Shown: positions 47,018-58,715, numbered from the stretch's first letter. The stretch: DNA of 64,000 nucleotides from Vitellaria paradoxa (GCA_019916065.1 CM034238.1:4800199-4864198); one strand, 5' to 3'. Notes: generated by a model from the letters alone, not told the origin. Numbers and translations are program-made.

Positions 47018-47271
47018 TGATACCACAATTGTCTCACATTAAAAAGGAGTCGAGAACTAAAATAATATATAAGCGTTTCTACCTTTCTCCTTAACATGAT
47101 GTATTTTAAAATTGAGCGTGTACTACATTTAGTGGGAACTTTAAAGTTAAATGTAGTGTGCTCCAGTGAGATCAGTATCAGGATGAGTGATCCCGTAGAA
47201 AACTTTTGACCAAGCTCAAAACAGATAGTCACCCAAAGTGAACAATATCTAGTAGGAGAACTTACAGTATG
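47018..47271 (+). mobile_element. Probable Cassandra-type TRIM LTR carrying 5S rRNA-like sequence
   Basis: The segment runs from TGATACCACAATTG to GAACTTACA (TG...CA ends, 254 bp, a usual Cassandra LTR size). The part at about 47143-47205 lines up with the internal promoter end of plant 5S rRNA: AGTTAA, then GTGCT, GAGA, AGTA, AGGATG and GTGA in the same order and nearly the same spacing, ending in CCC. Known Cassandra retrotransposons carry this 5S domain in their LTRs. No second LTR is seen, so this is a solo LTR or a fragment. Confidence 0.6.
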
Positions 47272-47458
47272 CAGACGGAAATGGAACACTATCAACTACT
47301 AAAAAATTAGTAGTTAATTTTTAACTTTTTGTTAATCTGGCATATTTGTCTTTAATTGTCTTAGAAAAAATTTTAAAATATAAAAAGACAATTCTAATTA
47401 TGTTAAAAAAATTAAAAAATTGAGAAGTTAAACTCGTGGCAACTCTTCTCAAGGGACA

Positions 47459-47588
47459 CCTCAATCTATTCAATGGCTTTGTTCCATGTTTATCAAATGA
47501 AGAATAAGCCTCAATTTGTTCTGCCTCAATCTATTCAATGGCTTTGTTGCATATTTATCAAATGAAGAATAGGTGTCGATTTGTTCCT
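47459..47588. repeat. 65-bp tandem duplication
   Basis: Two copies start CCTCAATCTATTCAATGGC (47459 and 47524) and both contain TATCAAATGAAGAATA, with a few substitutions between them. Confidence 0.88.
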
Positions 47589-47933
47589 CAGATGCATGAA
47601 TGTTGGTGATCAGAATTTGGACAGTACTGCCCTGCAACTTTATTCCAACCGGACAAAAGGCTCCAACACCCACCACAGCTGTCCAAGCCGATTGGCTTAT
47701 AAAGCATATTATAGTTTATATTGGTGTCAGAAATCAAGGAATTCCCTCCCAAAAAAAGTAGAGGCCAAAACCATTAATGATGCAAATCAAGGCAGAAGGG
47801 GACAGAAATAGAGAAAACGACAAGGCCTTGGAACCCATTAGTGTGAGCTAAGTGGCAGATGCTTCCAATTGCTGGCCCCTTTTATTTTCCCTCCGTGTGC
47901 ACAACTCCACTTCCCACAGTTTTCGCCTAACCC

Positions 47934-47966
<33 letters not shown>

Positions 47967-48792
47967 CCTTCTCTCCTCCTCGGCCCCTACCTATGCCCAT
48001 GCATAATTTTTTTAATGTCCAAATTAATGCGATGTCATTAGGAATGTTTCAAAATAACAATCAAGAACGTTCAATATATACATATATATAGTCATCTGAT
48101 ACTATCATTTTGCTTAAGAAAAATCAGTAGTCTACCCCTTGAATATTACTCCAATGGTTATAACTATAGTGAATTGTATTTTAAGGGATTGATAGGTTGG
48201 GTTTGCTTGTTGAATTTATATTGTAATATTTGAATTTCCTTATTTACTTTACGAAGCAATTCTTGGTTTTCATCACATGGGGGCAAGTCTTAGGACATCT
48301 CCGATCATAAAATGACAAATATATATATATGTACATATTTGTGCTAAGATTACATCTATTTATACTCTACGAATAGGTTATTACATTTCGTTTTATTTTT
48401 TTTATTAAATAAATTACACAATTACTCTATTTTTATAAAAAAGTATTTACGACATTAAAATTATAAAACATATTTTATTAAAAAATGAGAGTAATTATGT
48501 AATTTTATTTAACGAGGAAATAAGTAGATTACAAAATCTATTTGTACAGTGCAAATACATTCATCCTTATGCTAATAATGGCCAATATATATTTACATAT
48601 ATATATATATATATTTTTTAATGCAAAAGTGATCGATTCTCATTTTCAGCAAATTTGAGATTGATGAATTACGATTTTTGGAATATAGTATTACTCTTGA
48701 CATTTTAAAAGCTTTTTCCAATGACTATACAGTAATTCCCTCCCAATTTCATCCGTCAATTCCAGCCTGTTCTGGCTCCCCCCCGACCCTGA
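47589..48792. other. Upstream region of the DUF1005 gene
   Basis: Contains a (CT)n tract (about 47938-47966) and AT-rich DNA with TA runs. No separate gene is supported; the open frames here are short and low-complexity. Confidence 0.5.
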
Positions 48793-48797
48793 TATAA
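48793..48797 (+). promoter_or_regulatory. TATA-box candidate of the DUF1005 gene
   Basis: TATAA about 113 bp before the ATG, followed by a pyrimidine-rich leader and an AAAGG-repeat stretch (48876-48895). Assigned by position only. Confidence 0.35.
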
Positions 48798-48909
48798 CGT
48801 TCTCACTCTCCTCTTCCTCTACATTCCCAACTCCTTTCGAGAAGAGAGAGAATCAATCGAATCTCTCACGTCACGAAAGGAAAGGAAAGGAAAGGATAGG
48901 ATTCTAGTG

Positions 48910-50654
48910 ATGGATCCATGTCCTTTCGTGCGAATCCTCATCGGGAGTTTAGCCCTGAAACTGCCGTCGTCGTCAAATCCTTCGTCATCTTCATCTTGCT
49001 TTTGCAAGATCAAGCTCAGGAACTTCCCCTCCCAAATCGCTTCGATCCCCTTAATTTCAAATCACGACAGTCCCATCCCTGCTATCCCGTCTGCTTCCTT
49101 TAACCTGAACAAGTCACAGTTTGATAAATTGGTTAACAATTCATCAACTGTGGGGAGTTCTCATTGCTTGAAGGTCGAGATCTATGACGGTAGGAGAGGT
49201 TTTACATGCGGGTTGAGTGGGTATGGGAAGCTTCGCGGGACTTTTTTGGTTCCTTTTGAATGCGCTAAAGCAGCAGAGTGCAGAACCTGTGCGATTCAGA
49301 ATGGTTGGGTTTCAATCGGCGGAGGAGCTAAAGGGTCGTCGTCGTCGTCGACTGAGTTGCATTTGAACGTTAAGGCCGAGCCTGATCCGAGATTTGTATT
49401 TCAGTTCGATGGCGAGCCAGAATGTAGTCCTCAAGTGTTTCAAGTCAATGGCAATATTCGGCAGCCGGTTTTTACTTGCCAGTTTAGTTTCAGAAACTCC
49501 GACGAGCTCAGTTTAAGATCCAGGTTCATGTCTTTTGATCTGTTATTTGAATTGAAATTCAATTTTTTTTATTAGAATCATGAGTAGGACTCAACATAAA
49601 ATCACAATTATGAGATAAAAGTGCTCAAAATTTTATTAAGAAAATATAATATGGATAACATGAGACAATATAAACGTTAACATACCTTTTGTGCTTAGCA
49701 TAAGTTATATACTAAAGACCATGAACCTAACTTTGATATTATATTAGAATTATGAGTAGAATTCAATCCTAAAATTATAATTTTATGTAAGGGTGTTTAG
49801 AATTTTATTAAGAAAATAGAATCTTTTAGGTGATGTAGGACAGTAGAACAGCATCAAAGCTAACATTTTTTTTTATCTCGGTTGTTCTCGATTTGGGTCT
49901 AATGGTGCTTGCTTTGTTGTTGAACAGATATTCAGTATCGGATTCAAGAACTTCGAAAAGCTGGCTGAGTTTTCTTGGAACAGCAAATACAGAGGAATCC
50001 ACCAAGGAGCGCAAAGGATGGTCGGTTACTATCCACGACCTCTCCGGATCGCCAGTGGCGGCGGCATCAATGGTGACACCGTTTGTTCCGTCGCCCGGAA
50101 CCAACCGGGTCAGCCGATCAAACCCCGGTGCGTGGCTCGTCCTCCGTCCTGGCAACGGCACCTGGAAGCCCTGGGGCCGCCTGGAGGCCTGGCTAGAGAG
50201 CACCGCCGGCCACCTCCTTGGATACCAATTCCAACTCCTTCCCGACGCCGCCGCCGGCTTGCGGGACACCGTCGCCCTTGCCAACGCCACTCTCAGCACC
50301 AAGAATGGCGGCAAGTTCACGTTAGAGATCAACACTGGCGCCTCCTCCCCAGCTTCCACTCCAAGCAGCAGCTTCGACTTCGGGTCGGGCTCTCTATCAG
50401 GATCTGAACTCGGGTCAGGATCCTGGGCACAGTTCATGCACCGTGGTTTCGTGATGTCATCAACGGTGGAGGGCAGCGGGAGGTGCAGCAAGCCGGAGGT
50501 GGAGGTCGGGGTGCAGCACGTGACGTGCACGGAGGATGCGGCGGCATTCGTTGCGCTCGCCGCCGCGGTGGACTTGAGCATGGACGCTTGTATCCCATTT
50601 TCTCAAAAGCTCCGGAAGGAGCTGAGGCAGCGGAATCAGGAGTTACTCGTTTGA
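48910..50654 (+). CDS. DUF1005 family protein, 446 aa
   Basis: Plant-specific protein family of unknown biochemical role. Two exons: 48910-49523 (204 codons plus two bases) and 49928-50654 (one base plus 242 codons with stop TGA). The junction, AG joined to A, makes an Arg, and donor and acceptor are GT and AG. The N-terminus MDPCPFVRILIG is the family signature. It is followed by a Ser-rich loop (about 20-30), FCKIKLRNFPSQ, a Cys-containing central part (FECAKAAECRTC), and in exon 2 WSVTIHDLSGSPVAAASM, then NPGAWLVLRPGNGTWKPWGR. The C-terminal part (HVTCTEDAAAFVALAAAVDLS) is Ala-rich. The ATG at 48910 fits the signature; the GTG before it is not a start. Exon 2 is clearly GC-richer than its surroundings. 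Such proteins are sometimes labelled formin-like, but I see no formin domain. Confidence 0.9.
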
Positions 50655-51095
50655 TTCGAAAGGGTTTGTCGTTTTGTGTGTAGTGACACGTTTGGGTGTT
50701 GAATTTGCTGATTAATTATCAGCCCATTGTAGCTGCTTTCCAAGGCGGTGCTATGTACGGTTGTTTAACTTATTTGACAATTAGGCATGTTTCATTTTTT
50801 TTCGGGGGAAGTAAATTTAATATATTTATTCATTTACTTATAAAAATGAGCTTGGCATCCTATGCTTGAGGCACGTAGCTTTGAGTATTTCTAGGCAAAA
50901 GCCAGTTGGTATCCAATTTTTTTTTATTCTTTTATATTTTTAATGGTAACACTTTCTTTTGCATGCCCAAAGACTTCAACAATGCATTTGGATAATTTAA
51001 TTCCAAAAAAATAAAAAAAAAAGAATGGTTAAGCTAATTAAAGGCAATTGTAAAATCAAATACCAGAAAGATATGCAGTAGATAACGTTAATTTA
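50655..51095 (+). other. 3' flank of the DUF1005 gene
   Basis: Probable 3' untranslated region followed by AT-rich intergenic DNA. Nothing else is recognised. Confidence 0.5.
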
Positions 51096-52320
51096 TGTAT
51101 CATTTGATTTATTTTTCTACTTTTTATTTTTTTTATTTTTTATTTTTTATTTTGAGCGCATATGTTATTTTATACTTTCGAAAATAAGAAAAACAGTTAA
51201 AATGTATCTAGTCACTTATTTTTTAAAATTTTATTTTAAAAATAGAAAATGAATTTACACATAAACTGAAAAATAACAAAAAATCGTTTTGAATATTTTT
51301 AACTCAAAATAAAGAAAAAAGTAAACTCATTTGGCATGTATTTTTTAGATGTCAATGGATTAGAGGAGTTTGGTTTGGTAACAACCTCACATGTAAGATG
51401 GATCCTACTAAAATCAAATCATTTATAAGATGGTTTGAATACATCCTCTCTGATTTGGAGGGAAACCCTTCTAAAGATCTTATCTTTTCGTCAATTACAC
51501 AACTTTGTTGGAGCATTTGGAAATCAAGAAATAATTACATCTTTAATGAGACTTCACTCTTCCCTCTAGACACCATCCTTAATGCTACAGTTGCAACATA
51601 TAACTACCTAGCAATACTATTATTTGAAAACCAAAACAGTTGCCCACTACCCCCAGCTCGAGATACTTTTCATGGCAGCCTCCTTCTCAAGATCATTTGA
51701 AGATCAATTGTGATGGAGTATTTTGTTCAACAACTCAAAGGGCCGCCTTTGTCGTCATTATAAGAGATGCAAAAGGAGCTAGCATTGATATCAACTATGG
51801 TCGTACTTGAGTATTATCGACTTTAGCAACAGAAACTTAGATTATTCGAGTTACTTATTTTATGGCCAAATCTTAAGAATTACATAATATTATTTTTGAA
51901 AGTGATGCTGCAGTAATCATTTTCTCACTGAACTCTAACTCTTCTTGTAGACTTTGGGAAGTCTCATCCAATTTCAATGATATACAAACATGGAAGTAAT
52001 CTAACAATTGGTTTTTCTCATGGTGTAATAGGATAGCTAATAGTGCTGCCCATATTTTAACATCTAATTGTTTGAAAAGTTTACTACCTCCTAGGAATTT
52101 GGTTATTAGCTTTCCCTAAGATCTTATAGATATTACCACGAGGGAAGCAAAAATTGTACCTGATTAATGCTTATTAATACAATCTTCTTCCGTCTTAAAA
52201 AAAAAAAAAAATTAAAAATAAAGAAAATAAAAAGAGAGTATTTTCTATTTTTTATTTAAAAAATTTTAAAAGATAAAACAAATAAAACAGGAAAAAAAGA
52301 AGAGTAAACCAAATGGCAGA
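51096..52320. mobile_element. MITE family B copy 3, split by a LINE fragment
   Basis: The left part (51096-51318) shares TATCATTTGATTT, the central TTACACATAAACTGAAAAAT-like block and ATCGTTTTGAA with other family B copies. The right part (52215-52320) ends AAACCAAATGGCAGA. TTA precedes the left end. About 0.9 kb of LINE sequence lies between the halves. Confidence 0.75.
51319..52214 (+). mobile_element. 5'-truncated, inactivated LINE (L1-type) 3' end
   Basis: Sequence encoding the end of a non-LTR retrotransposon ORF2. A zinc-knuckle-like region reads HVFFRCQWIRGVWFG and later LCWSIWKSRNNYIF. An RNase H start in another frame reads LKINCDGVF, so there is a frameshift near 51675, with several later stops. 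It ends in a poly-A tract (about 52198-52211). A perfect 13-bp target duplication (51306-51318 and 52215-52227) brackets it. It is dead, and the open frame 51398-51700 should not be called a gene. Confidence 0.88.
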
Positions 52321-52893
52321 GTTTTTGAAATGCATTTAATGGTTCATATTTATTTTTCTAAAAAAACATTCATTTTAATTAGAATTTTAAGCTCTAAAAT
52401 ATAAAAATTCAAATTAAAAACATAATTTACAGAAATAATTTTCTATTAATTTAAAAATAATTTTCTATAGCATTATTTCTATTAATGTATATTATCAGAA
52501 TAATTTACAGAAATATTAGTGCCTATTACTTAAAAAACAAAACCTACTAAATGACTAAAATTTTCTCCACTGAACCTAATGAACCCAAGTTTTAGTTTCA
52601 AAAAGCATAAAGAGAAAAAAAAAAAAAAAAAAAAAAGAGATGAAAAACAGGAAATGATATCAAAGGAACCATATATAGATTATACATATCAAAACCTTCA
52701 ATACTATCAACTTGCTTACGCTTTGCCTGCAAAGTTGAAACGTATTCACTACATGTTAACTAATATTGCACACAATTAAGAACACCACCACCCCCCAACC
52801 CAGACAAATTTCTAAAAGGGGCAGAAAAAAGGAAGAGAGAGCTAACACTTTTAAAACTAGACAGTTCTAATAAAAACCATTTAATAAAAACTA
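52321..52893. other. 3' flank of the acidic membrane protein gene
   Basis: AT-rich, with an A-run at about 52617-52636. Probably includes the 3' untranslated region of the minus-strand gene that ends at 52894. No other gene. Confidence 0.5.
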
Positions 52894-54408
52894 TCATTCA
52901 GCGGCAACTTCATTGTTGCTTCCTTCGGTAATAATTTCGGGCAAAGCATCAAAATTCGCGCCGACGTCCCTCTCGTCTAAGGAGACGGAAGAATCAGAGG
53001 AGTCAATGGGATCATGTTGAACTTCACCTGCATTCTCAATTTTTGGGAAGGAGTCCGAAGTTTCATCCACTTCGCCTGTTCCATTACTGGCATCTGACTT
53101 GTCATTCTGAGTCACATTGGTATTTTCCTCTCTTGTCAATCCCGAGTGCCCCTCCACTTCAAGTGATTCATTGAATGCCCTAAAATTTTCTGATGTGGCA
53201 GACTCTGAAGAAGTAGAGGAATTTGTGGAGCCTCTCATGGCAGCAGCTTCTGCATTATCGTTATTACTGGAAATTGTCAAACTGGAGTTCGATTGATCAT
53301 TATTGGAAGCTTCATAAGAACTATTTTCTTGTCCAAGAGCAGCTGTTTGTAAGTCGGAGACTTCTGATGTTGTGGCCCCTACAGTGGCATTTTGAGCTTC
53401 GGTCGAATCAGCTTTGGTCTCTGTTCCATGCTGCATCAATAAATTATTAGTTTCTGGATTCCCTTCTGCTGAGTTATTGCCCAATTCTGGTTGGTTGTTG
53501 GACTCTGTCGCAATTGTAGAATTCAAAACAGCGCTGTCCTCCATTTTGGATGAAACAATCTCATTATTCTCTTCTTTCACACTCACATTTAGAGGAACGC
53601 CATTTTCAGCCATTTCAACGTCGCCAGCTTTTGAAGCTGTAGTGTTCTGACTGCTGGAGATTTCCTCAGTGTTATTCACTTTATTTTCCCCTTCTAGAAT
53701 ATTCGTATCAGTACTCGAGTTTTCTAAATTTTCTGTTTCAGTTTCGGCACTAACAACTTCACTCTCATGAGTCACTGCACTAGAAGCATCATCACCCCTG
53801 TAATGTTCCTCTCGCGCCTCGTGAGCATTCCTAATAACTCCATCATGATTGTGGTCATCCACAGCACTCTCATTCTCATTTTGGCCTTCTTTATTATCTC
53901 CAACATCCTTTTCCTCAACTTCCTTCTCATCACCTTCTTCTCTCTCCTTCTCTTCATCTAAGAAATCCTCCTCACGATCAATCTCAATCTCAGATTTATC
54001 TTGATCATTTTCATCTATCTCATCATCTCCGCCTCCTCTCCCTTCATCCTCTTTGTCTTCAGCTTTATTGTCTTCTTGTTCTTCCTCTTCATGCTGCTTG
54101 TCTTCTTCTTCTTCTCCCCCAGTTTCATCCTCTTCAGCTGCTACTTCATCATGCTTCTCATTTTTCATAGTTGTTTCCTCAAATCGAGGATGGAGACCTT
54201 TTCTTCCAAAATTTAAAATTTCATCATGTCCGTGCGCTTTAAGTGAGGACTTCGCATCGCTTTCATCAAATGCTTTCTTCTTATCATGGGAACGCTTAAC
54301 TTGGTAAATCAACCAAAAGCAAACAGCAAGCAGCACACATGTCTGCAGAACATGCTTAACCTTGATTCCTTTGGACCTGAGGTTTCTACTGGGGGACTGC
54401 TTATACAT
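52894..54408 (-). CDS. Acidic single-pass membrane protein of unknown function, 504 aa
   Basis: A single coding exon with start ATG at 54408 and stop TGA ending at 52894. The basic N-terminus (MYKQSPSRNLRSKGIKVKH) is followed by one hydrophobic segment (VLQTCVLLAVCFWLIYQV, about residues 20-37) and then KRSHDKKK, a pattern fitting a signal-anchor membrane protein. Residues of about 70-190 are dominated by Glu and Asp. The rest is Ser/Thr/Asn-rich and low in hydrophobic residues, so probably disordered. I recall plant proteins with this N-terminus annotated only as uncharacterised or by chance similarity to acidic repeat proteins. The reading frame also runs open upstream of the ATG (NTS before Met), so a slightly longer N-terminus is possible. 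Confidence is high that it is a gene, low for any role. Confidence 0.85.
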   Translation of the reverse strand: MYKQSPSRNLRSKGIKVKHVLQTCVLLAVCFWLIYQVKRSHDKKKAFDESDAKSSLKAHGHDEILNFGRKGLHPRFEETTMKNEKHDEVAAEEDETGGEEEEDKQHEEEEQEDNKAEDKEDEGRGGGDDEIDENDQDKSEIEIDREEDFLDEEKEREEGDEKEVEEKDVGDNKEGQNENESAVDDHNHDGVIRNAHEAREEHYRGDDASSAVTHESEVVSAETETENLENSSTDTNILEGENKVNNTEEISSSQNTTASKAGDVEMAENGVPLNVSVKEENNEIVSSKMEDSAVLNSTIATESNNQPELGNNSAEGNPETNNLLMQHGTETKADSTEAQNATVGATTSEVSDLQTAALGQENSSYEASNNDQSNSSLTISSNNDNAEAAAMRGSTNSSTSSESATSENFRAFNESLEVEGHSGLTREENTNVTQNDKSDASNGTGEVDETSDSFPKIENAGEVQHDPIDSSDSSVSLDERDVGANFDALPEIITEGSNNEVAAE

Positions 54409-54783
54409 ACTGGTGTTCCACGTGTATCCAATCTTTATCTTATGGTGAGTTGCTTAACCAACCTAGAAATGCATTATGTACCAAAACCCAACAGAAGTTA
54501 GTAAAAAAAAGCTTAAAGTGATAAAATCATCAATTTGAAGCAAAGCTGTTCATGAATTTAAGTTTAAAGAAAGTCAAACAAGTTAATTCCATTTTTACTG
54601 CATCTGGAAACCAACATGTAGAAATAACCTATAAAAGATTTACATTAATAAAGAGGAGAAACAGGCATTTCAAAACCATGAGACATGGTTTTAACGATCT
54701 ACGAAACTACCTGAGACAATTACATAGAACAGTCAACTCAATGCAGGCCAATTCCGACGAAAGGTCTTGCGGGCAGTTGCTTA

Positions 54784-55404
54784 GGGGCCATTTGGTAACC
54801 CTTATGTTTTCTTGGTTACATTTAACAGTTTCATGTTCTGCTTTTCATTTGCAGTTGTCTTTTTTTCCCCCCCTTCTTTTCCAAAAACAAAAACAGAAAA
54901 CATGTTTGTTAATGCAATTTTGTTTATAATAATTAACTTCATCTCAATAAAATATTTACATTCTATAAAATTAAATTAATTAAATTAAAGAAAAAAATTT
55001 AATATATTTAATTTAATAAAATATTTTTTTAATAATAATTAATTTTAATAAAATAATTCATTTTGATCATAACTTGTTATTTTAATAGTGATTGATTCTA
55101 ATTTTAATAAAATAAATCATTGTAATAATATATAATTTATTAAAAATAATTTTAATTTAATAAAATAAATAATTTTAATAGGACGCAACAAAATTTAACA
55201 AAATACTGGTGTCTGAAATTGACAAAGTGTTTATAAAAGAAAGAGGGAAAGGGGGTGGGGGAACCAAGTGAAAACATAATTTGCCTGTTTGCATCTTGAG
55301 CCTCAATTTCTAACCTGGTCTGCTAAACCCGTTTTATTGCCAGTTTTCAAAAAACTGTAAACATAAATAAAAAATAGTAAACAAAAACGTTACCAAACAA
55401 GACC
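54784..55404. mobile_element. 621-bp MITE-like element
   Basis: The left end GGGGCCATTTGGTAAC and right end GTTACCAAACAAGACC are inverted repeats, flanked by TTA at 54781-54783 and 55405-55407. The interior is AT-rich and non-coding. It lies in the likely 5' leader intron of the acidic membrane protein gene. Confidence 0.8.
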
Positions 55405-55539
55405 TTAGCATCTTGGGTGCAAGTGTTGTAAATTAATTGTTAGGGTACTTACTCCCTTGGACAACGAGTTTTATTCCTGAGTTTCCATGGACATACAAAA
55501 AGCTCTGCTGTTAATCTAATCTTTTGTAATACAATTTCC

Positions 55540-55710
55540 AACTTACTTAAATAACATGCGTGCATAAATATATTTATAAGTTTATAACCTAAAAATCACC
55601 ACTCGACAGAGCCTTGACCTTTTAGTTGTAAACCCTGGGGTGGCCTGCAAGAAAAAACCTCATTCACTTGGCACTTATCTCAACTCACCGACCACTTGAG
55701 CTATGCATTG
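55540..55710 (-). mobile_element. Possible old tRNA-derived SINE
   Basis: On the minus strand TAGCTCAAGTGG resembles a pol III box A. About 45 bases later GAGGTTTTTTCTTGCAGG stands where a box B would be, but it is degraded. Ends and target duplication are not clear. Confidence 0.35.
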
Positions 55711-57069
55711 GTGTTGTGCACAAATATATACAAATATATCAGGAAACTTAATCTGCCGACCTAGTTGAAACTGTGAAAACTATCCCAAGTCATCTCTCAA
55801 GAATACAGTTCCATACAAGTCTGAAATCAAGACCTCAGGTTCAAAAGCTGAAAATTAAAATTGCAGCAGAAAACCATTACCTTTTGGAATAGAAAGCTCA
55901 AGGTACTACCATAATGCTCCAATTGGAGCAGACAAGAACAAACATTTAAACACGGCATACAACTATGACGTTCGATATTCTTAAACTTTTGCCCCCTTAG
56001 CCCAAACACAAAACGGACCAACACAATGGCCTATAGATCTAAAAATTAGGAAAAATGAGCACCATATCTCTAGGTTAAACTCGAGTCTAGCAATTCAAGC
56101 TCGATTTGAACCCCATTTAAGTTAAACTTGAGCCCTAGTTTCAAGTTGAGCTCAAGCAACTCAATGGCTCGCAAGCTTGGTTGAAAAATAATATATATTA
56201 ACAAAAACAAGCCGACTCAAGTACGAACGGCGTCCTACTGATTTGGTTGAGATATTCATTTCATTTTACTCTATAATATTTTAGACCTAAATGTTGTCGA
56301 TCCCTTATACTCGAGCTATTTGCCAGCTGAGCTCGGCCTCATAAATTTCTTTACCGAGCTCGAACAAGCCAAAGCTCCGCCTAGCTCGATTCCATCACGA
56401 GAAAAGAAACAAAAGCTTAAAACTAATTGTAATGTGATGTAAGTGTAAGCAGGTATTCTATACTTTTAAGTGCAAACCCACCACACCCACACCCACACAC
56501 ACAGAGAGATCAAATCATATCATACACACACACACACACACACAGAGATCAAATCATATCATATCAGAGCAACACATACATTTTTAGAAACCCTGTTCAC
56601 TCCCACCAAATCTAGTTCCCAATCGACAAAGCAGATCCCGACTTAAAACCCTCATTTTTCTACACCACAAACGATTGCCAATAAAAGAAAACGCCAGCAC
56701 AAGCAATAAAACAAAAGGTAAAGCAATGAATCCACGGAAACCCTAGTCTCAAAGCTCACAACTAAAATAAAAAACCCCAGAAAACCCTTAAGCAATAATT
56801 CCCAAATTCTCAGTAACATCCAAATCCGTAACCCAAAAAACCTGAACCAAATAGAATCTTTCTACTAAGAGCACCCGAATCCCACCTTCCGAAGAGTTAA
56901 CAAACAGCGAGAAAAAAACTAAAATAAGCAACATAGATCATTGTTCCACTTCAAATCTACACACACAGCACACTGAAAGTTCAGTGTTGAAATATCAGAA
57001 GACTGAATTAGACCCCTTACAGAAGAAGAAGAGATAAAGCGGAGATGGTGCAAAAGGAGGAGGACCTAC

Positions 57070-57220
57070 CTGGAGAGGCTCAGAAGCACCAGGAATCTGT
57101 ATGGCGAAACAGAAAGCACTAGCGTTTTAGATTGACTTCGAGTAGAGAATGCAATCGAAAGAGTTTTCAGTGGTCGGCTCTGCTTCTCTCCCTCCCTCTC
57201 TCTCTGCGTATGCTTCGATC
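57070..57220 (-). other. Likely 5' untranslated exon of the acidic membrane protein gene
   Basis: On the minus strand, non-coding sequence reaches GCCTCTCCAG followed by GTAGGT, a good donor at 57069. The nearest plausible acceptor is just upstream of the ATG at 54408, which would make a leader intron of about 2.6 kb. CT-rich sequence at about 57178-57205 would be the upstream leader. There is no transcript evidence. Confidence 0.5.
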
Positions 57221-57938
57221 CAGAAATAAAGGCATCAGAAGTTGAGTAGAATGGGGCCCTTACAAAATAAGGGTAGGGCTAACCGACCTGTATAGCGGGG
57301 TGCTTAAGCTGTAATTAAATTAAGGGTATGTTTAAAATAACAAAAAACAAGATAAAATGAGATAAAGTAATATAAGTTATGTGTTTATAATTTATGTAGT
57401 GAGATAAAAAATAATAATTTTTTTTAAATTTTTTAAAATTTTTACCCTTTTTAGATGTTTTTATCAATCCAAATGAAGCCAAAGTCTCCACTAATCATTT
57501 GAGGACAGATAATGGTAATTGTCTTTGATTAAGAATTTTTTAAATAGAAGAAATATAAAGGTAAATAAAACTACTTACATATACTTATTTTTTTTTTATA
57601 CTTAATCAAATTAAAACTATTTTTTCAAAAAAAAAAAAAACTAAATTCATTGTCTTTTCATTTTTCAACTCAATAAAAATTTAAAATGATTTTAATATTG
57701 CAATTTATTTTTTCACAAATTTTTCTTTTTCTCAACATGAAACACATCATTAATTTTTGTATGGTATTAAAAGGGTTATTAATTCATTGAATCGAGTTTA
57801 GGGTTCTAAAATATATATGTTTTTTTTTTGTTTCGAGAATTAATAATATAAATAGATTAAAGATTAAAGGGATACACATACATAGGTGGGCTCAAGAAGT
57901 ACGATAAAAGTAAAAACATAGGGTGATAAGGCAAATAA
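57221..57938. other. Intergenic, one weak MITE candidate at about 57324-57480
   Basis: GGGTATGTTTAAAAT and AATCCAAATGAAGCC form a poor inverted repeat after TAA. Otherwise AT-rich with nothing recognised. Confidence 0.4.
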
Positions 57939-58059
57939 GGGCCTGTTTGGCTTGTTTCAATTTTTTATGTAATTTTAATAATTTTTACTCATTTTTAACT
58001 AATTTTTAGTAATTTGTTTTACTAAAAATTATAAAAAAATTAATGTGTCAAACGAAGTA
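57939..58059. mobile_element. 121-bp MITE
   Basis: GGGCCTGTTTGGCTT and GTGTCAAACGAAGTA form an inverted repeat, flanked by TAA (57936-57938, 58060-58062). Confidence 0.72.
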
Positions 58060-58378
58060 TAAGAGCATCCTAAGGAAAAAATAAATAAATAACCAAAAAA
58101 ACAAGCCAGCATGGCAAAGAGGAAAATATTTTATAGCATATTGCCATGAGAAATTTTAGTGGAGTTGATGTTTGATTAAACATCTTCTAGCGGTATACTC
58201 AAATTATAAAAGTTGATCGCTTTATTGACTATTATTTTATTTTTTACTTTTATATAATTATTTTCTTTCATCCTTGTATATATCTTTACTCTTATCTCTT
58301 TAGTTATTACCGTAAGTCCGTTTATATGTAATCATAATCTTAAATTGATGCTAATTTTATCATTTCAATTTATAATTA

Positions 58379-58715
58379 GGGTTGGTTTGGCAACAAAATA
58401 AAACTCTAAAAATCACTATAAATATCTAACAACCTCTATACTTTTAATTTTTCCGCCATTGCTAATTTCAAAAAATTTAAATATTTCGTTAGAAAAATAA
58501 AAAATCTGGAAGTAGATTAACCGAATGTGTAAATTTTTTTTATAATCATATTTTTCGTGTTGAAAACTTTCAAACGAGTATTATTGTTACTATTTTCTGT
58601 GAATTTTTTTAAATCCGTGGGAACGGATTGCTACTTTTTAAAAAAAGGTACCAAAATTAACTCTAAACCACATTTTATCTTAATTTATCTTATTTTTTTT
58701 ACACCAAACGAAGTC
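58379..58715. mobile_element. 337-bp MITE
   Basis: GGGTTGGTTTGGCA and ACACCAAACGAAGTC form an inverted repeat, flanked by TTA (58376-58378, 58716-58718). The open frame at about 58557-58817 crosses its right end and is not a gene. Confidence 0.75.

Noticed and set aside
49826..50581. 251-codon minus-strand open frame opposite DUF1005 exon 2
   Set aside because: It overlaps a conserved coding exon on the plus strand and has no recognisable domain.
51398..51700. 100-codon plus-strand open frame as a gene
   Set aside because: It is part of a dead LINE with a frameshift, target duplication and poly-A tail.
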